From: Adiantum capillus-veneris
Taxonomy: Eukaryota > Streptophyta > Polypodiopsida > Polypodiales > Pteridaceae
Assembly: GCA_014529385.2 (NCBI GenBank)
Contig: CM043958.1
Coordinates: forward strand, 89,051,025-89,115,024
Direction: 5' to 3'
DNA: 64,000 bases
Part shown: piece after piece, positions 57,741-64,000 of the stretch
Layout of the letters: each line of letters starts with the position of its first letter
How positions within the stretch are numbered: the first letter of the stretch is position 1
Translations under genes and position numbers: made by a program
The notes under the pieces: model-generated
What the model was told of the DNA's origin: nothing
Seen by the model: the letters and a program-made list of their open reading frames with translations, nothing else
The model's database searches: none

Positions 57741-58043
57741 TTAGAGGCCGCTCTTCTTGTTGCCCGCCCCGGACCGCCTCAGTAGCGTGACAATGCAAAT
57801 GGGAGCCCCCACTTGTTTCCTCAACTCAAAAAGGCCGCGGCCTTTGTAGGCCCGCATGAGAACACCCTTTAACATCAAGTCCATGTCATCACTGGTGCGT
57901 GCTCGACAGCACCACGACACGCCAAAAACAGCCAGAATGGCCACCTCCAAGATAAGCAGCGACAAAGGACGGCAGAGTCGCCGCGAGCCGGCAGCAATGG
58001 CCCAACTAGCCACCCTCATAGAGTCAGGGTCCGCCAATGCCAT
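57741..58043 (-). CDS. Unrecognised 100-residue ORF in a GC-richer island
   Basis: A minus-strand frame with a hydrophobic segment (LCRPLSLLILEVAILAVFG) followed by a basic, charged part (LMRAYKGRGLFELRKQ). Base composition is richer in G+C than the surroundings, which may mean captured coding sequence. It has no recognised family, and the opposite strand also has a 64-codon frame, so it may be spurious. Confidence 0.25.
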   Translation of the reverse strand: MALADPDSMRVASWAIAAGSRRLCRPLSLLILEVAILAVFGVSWCCRARTSDDMDLMLKGVLMRAYKGRGLFELRKQVGAPICIVTLLRRSGAGNKKSGL

Positions 58044-58049
58044 TGCTTG

Positions 58050-59470
58050 AGCTTGTGAGGAACTCCCTCACTCTGCTTGACTGTCTAATGCCGCTTCACA
58101 TTCTAGATTGTGAAGCACGCATTCTAGGCTTGTACTACCGCATGTGGGGCAATCCACAGAGCCACATGGCATGCACAAAGAGCTCCAAGCTCAACCTCCA
58201 AAACAAATTTATAAAAAACACTTCAAAAAAATTTCTTTTTGTTCCTACTTCAACTGCTTGCCACCACTTGCTCAACCAACCGATTCCCAAGCCGTAAAAA
58301 CTTATTGGTAGCTCCCGCTCCCACTTCAATTCGTGATGGCCTTGCCACATTTTGATTTTGTCAAGCTTTCAAACGACACGCCCAAAAACTGGAAAAACCA
58401 TCTGCTACCACTTGACTAGCAATTGTCATCATTTTCAAACTTCATTATGTGACTGACCCGATGCTCGTTTGATGAGCCGTAAACTTCCATGGCCCTCCCT
58501 TGCTGCATAGAATGCATAAAAATCCTAGCGAAGTTAAAAAAATCTCAGATGACACCCCGATTGAGGCGACCAAGCCGTCTCAAAGCTGGCCACCAATGGG
58601 ACTTCATCTGGCAAAATCTTTCACATCCGAGCTCCAATTGACGATCTAAAAAGACTAACATGCTCCACATGATGAGCACTTCAGGCTCATGCATTCACTT
58701 CACCTCTGATGCTTCCTCTAAAATTGCCCAATCCGGTACGGATTTGCAATCACCTTTAGCTTCAAAACAACATATCTTGCACACCGTGGCTTCGTTTGAT
58801 GAGTCGTCTGGACATGCTCCTTCAGCACTTCAAGCTCTACATCGTCAAGCCAAAAACCATCACCTTTAAACCTCCTTCACTTTCCACCCTATCTGGACCA
58901 ATCTAGAGCCCTTTTGGTCTAAAAAACCACATAAAGCATACATCTACGCTACCACTTGCCTGCACAGGCTCTTCCACACCTGCTCTAGCAATCTAACATG
59001 CACCTGTAAACATACATATCACTGCATGTGCCCTCTGCTAGGGTCAACACACTTTGGCTGCACCATCATTGCCCCACCCCCTTGTTGAACATTCAATGTT
59101 CAACCAAAAAACAGCTTTATTCTTCTACCAATTGAAACACGTGAGCAAACCATAAAAAACTACCATATGTACACTGCTACCAAACCTCAAGTGGGTTGCC
59201 CCACCCCCTGCATTATATAATCTCCATCTGGATCAAAACCTGGGACTACCCTACTCCATCCATCCGCAGCACTTGCCAACAGTGTTTCATCCATGTACGC
59301 AACAATCCATGCACACAATATGCCCAAATCACTTTAGCATCTCTTTGCACACATACCCACCTTATCAACACACCTGGCCCTGCAAGCATATTTCTCAAAC
59401 CAAACAATGCATATGGCCCTACAATCACATCTACACCGGCCAACAATCCTGACCCTAAAGCAGTGTTCCT
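58050..59470. other. No recognised gene
   Basis: Somewhat less AT-rich sequence with scattered short frames; nothing supportable. Confidence 0.5.
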
Positions 59471-59662
59471 TGTTGGGGTATAAAGCCCAATGTGGTCGCC
59501 CAGGTAAGTGGGCGGGCCGCCAGGTATGTACACATATTCTTTTGTAAAAACCTAATAAGAACTCACTATGCTCTAAACATTACAGAAGAGCGAGTTCACC
59601 ATATCGTCGTGCTCTTCTTCTCGCACTCTCTCTCGCGTCGCACTTCTGCTCATACTCCTTCA
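59471..59662 (+). repeat. 5' LTR of copia D copy 2
   Basis: 192 bp with the same termini as copy 1, about five differences from its 5' LTR. Confidence 0.96.
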
Positions 59663-59664
59663 AC

Positions 59665-59676
59665 TGGTATCAGAGC
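59665..59676 (+). other. Primer binding site of copia D copy 2
   Basis: TGGTATCAGAGC two bases after the LTR. Confidence 0.95.
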
Positions 59677-60717
59677 TCAGATCGAGGCTCGGGGCAGCAC
59701 TGCAGAAGGCTAGAGTCACCAGCTCAGATTGGAGTGAAATTCGACAGGCAAAGACATTTAAGCTTCATTCTGAGGTCATCTCGGTCACCGTTCGGCTTCG
59801 ACAAAGTTCTGCGCAGGCCATTTTCGACTACGTGGTCTCAGCGGGTGCAGATCCGACTCTGCAAATTTGGGGTTTTCGGCCTACGACTGCAGGTGCTGAG
59901 GATATCGACACTCCCAGAGTGTTGATTTGTGGCTGTCTACACATCGAAGGACGGCTCACAGTTCTTGGAGGCGTGTCACATACGACACGGACGCATTTAC
60001 ACACAGACTGTAGGCGACATCCACTAGTTTATCAGGTAGCTTGTGTTTGCTGCTTCATATTTCAGATTTCATCCTGACATTGCAGGTACTTCCACATGGG
60101 ATGTATTGTCAGAGATGATGTATGTCTGTTGAGGGTTTGCTGGCTGTGAGTCACACAGCAAACAACCGCCGCAGCGGTTACAGCATATAGTGGGAAATTT
60201 GTGGATGTATGACTTTGTGGGAAGTCTGTGTACTGTCAGATTTACTGCAGCCTTTGTTGAGGGTCGAGTGAGGTTTTATTGAGCTGGGGGATTCTCGAAT
60301 GTTGAGATCCTTTCGGTGATACAGGTCTTGGAGCGATCCCTCGAGCACCCTTAGATAGGCAGCTAGGATGTATTGACTGTGAGTTAGACAGTTGGGATTG
60401 CATCTTTGCTTTACTGCCGTTGAGGCATTGTCGCAGTCTATGCTTACAGGACAGTGCCAGGACAGTCAGAGATAGTACAGGTGCAAGACAGGTTTACCCA
60501 CAGCTTACAGTGTTAGAGAGACAATGGTTTTTTGAGCTGTTTTTTGGTCTGTTTTTAGTACACCAGAGCCATTTTACAAAGGAGACTCTGCCAAAATTTC
60601 TGCAGAATCTGAAGCTTTCTTAGTTCATTGACAGGTTGATATTGGTTCAGAGGTCAATTTACAGGGGAAACTCTGCCGAATTTTTCCCAGGAAAGTAAAC
60701 TAATGTGAAGTGTAGCT

Positions 60718-63700
60718 ATGGCTGGATCACAGGACACTGCTCTTTACAATATCAAGAAGCTGGATGCAACCAATTTCCCATTGTGGAAGAAGCAGATTTG
60801 GCACGTGTTGGTACAAAAGAAGCAGATAAAACCTATAAAGCTCAAGGGGATAAAACCAGAAGATATGGACGAAGATAAATGGAGCGAAATGGATGAATTG
60901 GTAATTTCTACCATTATGCTGACTTTGGCAGAAAGCGTTTACTTCAATGTAGCAGACGAGATGTCGGCTTATCAAGCATGGTTAAAGCTGAGTGATCTTT
61001 ATGAGAAGCAGAGTGCAGCTTCACAGGTATACTGGCTTAAGAAGCTTTTTGACTTGAAGATGAAAGAAGGGACACCTATGTCCAATCATCTGAATGAATT
61101 CAACACAATCTATAGTTAGTTGTCAGCTCAAGGTGTCAAGTTTGATGAACCTGTTAGAGCTATGTTCCTGTTGATTACATTGCCGGAAAGTTGGAACACT
61201 TTTCGCACAGCTTTGAGTAATTCTGCACCTCCAGATGGTTTGAACATAGCAGGTGTAGAAGGAAGTCTGCTTACTGAAGAAACCAATAGAAAGACAATGG
61301 ACAAAGGCAAAGGAACAGCCTTAGTTGTCAGGGGAAGGACCAAAGAAAAGTACAAAGGTGGAAAGAGGAATCAGTCTCGTAGCAAGTCCCGCAGTGCTAA
61401 AGGCAAGAGTGACATAGAATGCTACCATTGTGGCAAGAAGGGTCACATGAAAAGAGACTGCAGAGAATGGAAAGCAGAAAAAGGCAAAGAGAAAGCTGAA
61501 TACCATGGTGAGAAGAACAAGTCCTCAGTGAAGATTCAAGAAATAAATGTGACAAACACTGTTGCAGAGGATGACAGTCTAGTGTCAGGAAACATCTACT
61601 TCTTGAAGAATACAATGGACTCAGCTCTTCTTACAGCATCTGATGGAAATGCACTGAGTGACTGGATTATAGACTCAGGGGCATCACTTCATGTGTCTCC
61701 AAACAAGGAGTGGTTTACCTCTTATGTGATCACTAAAGATCATGTTCGGCTAGGCAATGGGCAGACATGTGAGATCTTAGGTGTTGGAGATGTTCAATTG
61801 AAGTTTCAGAATGGCTCTTCGTTCACGCTGAAGAATGTGAGACATGTTCCCGCAATTACAAAGAGCTTGATTAGCACAGATTTACTTGATGATGCTGGCT
61901 ACGTCACCACTTTTGGATAGAACATGTGGAAGATATCCAAGGGTTCTATGACAGTAGCACATGGAGTAAAGTCTGGAGGACTTTACATGATTTATGTATC
62001 AAATGTCTCTAAAAATGTAATCAATGTAACCGAGCAACCGAACGTTTCTTTGTGGCATAGCCGGTTAGGACATATGTCCAAGAAGGGAATGGAAATCTTG
62101 TCTCGTTCTGGTTATTTGCCTGGCTTTTCATTTAATGATTTTGAATTCTGTGAACATTGTCTGTATGGTAAGCAAACACAGCAGCCACATAAGCATAGAA
62201 GCAGTAGAAGAGATACATAGTTGGCACTTGTTCATAGTGATTTGTGTGGACCTATGCCTAACCTATCTCTAGGGGGAGCTTCTTACTTTATGACATTTAT
62301 AGATGATTACTCGAGGAAAGTATGGGTTTACTTTCTCAAGCACAAGGATGAAGCGTTTAGTGTTTTCAAAACGTTTGTGACACTTGTGGAGAATCAGAGT
62401 GGCAAGAAGCTTAAATGATTACGCACTGACAATGGTGGAGAGTATGTTTCAAAGGCCTTTCAGGACTTTTGTGAGTCAAAAGGTATAAAACGTGAACTTA
62501 CTGCTCCTTACAATCCTCCTCAAAATGGTGTTGCTGAGAGGATGAATAGGACCATACAAGAGAAGGTCAGAAGTATGTTGTCTAATGCACAGCTGCCAAA
62601 TGGGTTTTGGGCTGAAGCTATATCAACAGCTGTTCATCTTGTAAATATATCTCCTAGCAAGGTTTTGCAGAAGGATTCAGTGTCAGAGATGGTATGGTCA
62701 GGCAAAATGCCCTCATACAAGCATCTCAGAGTCTTTGGCTGTGAGGCATATACTCACGTTCCAAAGGAATTTAGGAACAAACTTGAGCCAAAGAGTAGAA
62801 AGTGCATCTTTCTAGGCTATGGTAATTCTGGTGAGATGGGGTACAGACTTTGGGATCCCGAATTCAGAAAGGTTGTCTGCAGCAATGATGTTCACTTTAA
62901 TGAATCCAAATATCATTCTAAACCAGAGAGGGTTGAGGAGATTAGAAGAGTTGTCTTCCAAGAAGATGGACCTGCACGTGCAAGACAAAATGTCAAGGCT
63001 CAAGAGGAGCAAGGACAGGATAGAGTGGAACCACAGGTTGTGGCTGAGCCTGAGCCACCTATTGTGCGTAGATCTGGACGTGTCACGCGACCTCCTGATA
63101 GGTTTGTTCATCTATGAACTATGTCATGTTGACTGATTGCAATGAGCCTTCATGTTACAAGGAAGCAGTGCAAATGAAGGACTCCAGGAATTGGCAATTG
63201 GCCATGCAGTCAGAGATGATAGCTCTGCATAAAAAGAAGACATGGAAGCTAGTTAAATTACCACAGGGCAAAAAGGCTCTACCTTGTAAATGGGTTTACA
63301 GGTATAAGATCACCGCTCATGATAGTCAGCCAAAGTACAAAGCAAGGCTTGTTGCCAAGGGCTTTAAGCAAGAACAAGGCATTGACTTTGATGAAGTCTT
63401 CTCTCCAGTGGTCAAAATGACTACATTGAGATGCTTTCTTGCATTGGTTGCCATATTAGATTTGGTGTTGCACCAAATGGATGTCAAGACAGCGTTCTTG
63501 CATGGTGATTTAGATGTGGAAATTTACATGCAGCATCCAAAAGGGTTTGTTGAGAAAGGCAAGGAAGATTGGGTATGCCAGTTGTTAAAGAGTCTTTATG
63601 GCTTAAAACAATCATCGAGGGCATGGTACCATAAATTCCACAAGTTTATGCTTTCTCAAGGCTACAAACGTAGTGAGTTCGATCACTGTCTATATACAAA

Positions 63701-64000
63701 GAAGGCTAAGGATGGTAGTTGGCTGATCCTTATTTTGTATGTGGATGACATGCTGATTGCTGGCAAGCACTTGGAAGAAATTTCAGCTTTGAAGTCAAAG
63801 ATGGCAAAATCGTTTGACATGAAAGACATGGGTGAGGCAAGTCATATACTTGGTATGCGCATTGAGAGAGACATATCAAAGAAGTTGATTTGGTTATCTC
63901 AAACAGAGTATATTGACAAGGTTTTGCAACGTTTCAATATGGAGAAGGGAAAGGCACTGAGTGTTCCATTGCCACCATATGTGAAACTTAGCAAACACGA
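60718..64000 (+). pseudogene. copia D copy 2: gag-pol polyprotein with stops and one frameshift
   Basis: The start is ATG 60718. Stops interrupt the frame at 61117 (TAG, after FNTIYS), 61918 (TAG), 62218 (TAG) and 62416 (TGA, after GKKLK). A one-base loss near 63106 shifts the frame, after which reverse transcriptase is open to the window edge (GTTTGTTCATC here, GTTTGTTCCATC in copy 1). Zinc knuckle CYHCGKKGHMKRDC, protease WIIDSGASLHVS, integrase H-H-C-C and D-D-E motifs, LYGLKQSSRAWYHK and YVDDMLIAG are all visible. The 61117 and 62416 stops coincide with copy 1; those at 61918 and 62218 are CAG in copy 1. Confidence 0.93.

Larger units (their letters stand above)
59471..64000 (+). mobile_element. 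Ty1/copia family D, copy 2, running off the window
   Basis: Plus-strand copy with 5' LTR, primer site, leader and polyprotein up to the RNase H linker at the window end. It is closely related to copy 1 across its whole length. The candidate target duplication on the left would be TTCCT (59466-59470); the other side lies outside. Confidence 0.95.

Noticed and set aside
1-64000. CRISPR array, phage or bacterial operon, ribosomal RNA
   Set aside because: No spacer-repeat pattern, no Shine-Dalgarno-led gene clusters and no rRNA-like sequence seen; all multi-copy structure is explained by eukaryotic transposons and microsatellites.

Overview
The window looks like a stretch of transposon-dense nuclear DNA from a land plant with a large genome. 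Evidence: Ty1/copia and Ty3/gypsy elements primed by initiator Met-tRNA, a CACTA (En/Spm) element carrying DUF4218/DUF4216 and Ptta/En/Spm-type genes with GT-AG introns, a Mutator-type MITE, long CT/GA, GT and poly-C runs, and no bacterial-style operons. I cannot name the species. I recognise no ordinary host gene; almost every supportable coding region belongs to a mobile element, and most are broken.

Left part (1-23 kb): a CT microsatellite and the 3' end of a LINE (about 0.3-1.2 kb); a 5'-truncated copy of copia family A (1909-4001, minus); a stop-ridden minus-strand coding remnant with possible internal protein repeats (about 4.9-7.2 kb); a multi-exon plus-strand gene remnant that looks like a DDE-type transposase of a family I cannot name (8.3-11.2 kb), followed by a short ORF whose N-terminus resembles the histone H3 tail; two hairpin-bearing tandem units (12.2-12.8 kb); unrecognised coding-like blocks (14.7-18.0 kb, mostly minus); and a deleted Ty3/gypsy remnant (21.5-23.3 kb, plus).

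Middle part (23.3-53.0 kb): a nested stack. An old copia element (family C, minus; gag at 23.3-24.0 kb, 5' LTR at 52.8-53.0 kb) was split by a Ty3/gypsy chromovirus-like element (24094-52320). That gypsy element was then hit three times: copia A in its gag (29825-34370, TSD AATTG), a composite CACTA element in its 5' internal region (35287-44801, TSD GGT), and copia D in its 5' LTR (45610-51136, TSD GGCTC). The CACTA element itself carries a Mutator-type MITE (9-bp TSD), copia fragments and micro/minisatellites. Removing the inserts leaves a gypsy element of about 8.6 kb.

Right part (53.0-64.0 kb): a copia A LTR fragment, AT-rich DNA with no recognised gene, a possible LTR-type TATA box near 56.9 kb, and a second copia D copy (59471 to the window end, plus). 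It shares two internal stop codons with the minus-strand copia D copy. Many stops are CAG to TAG, as expected from decay of methylated plant transposons. The best candidates for something new are the 8-12 kb element with its H3-like tail, the composite CACTA element that lost its catalytic core but kept two accessory genes, and the shared-stop copia D lineage.
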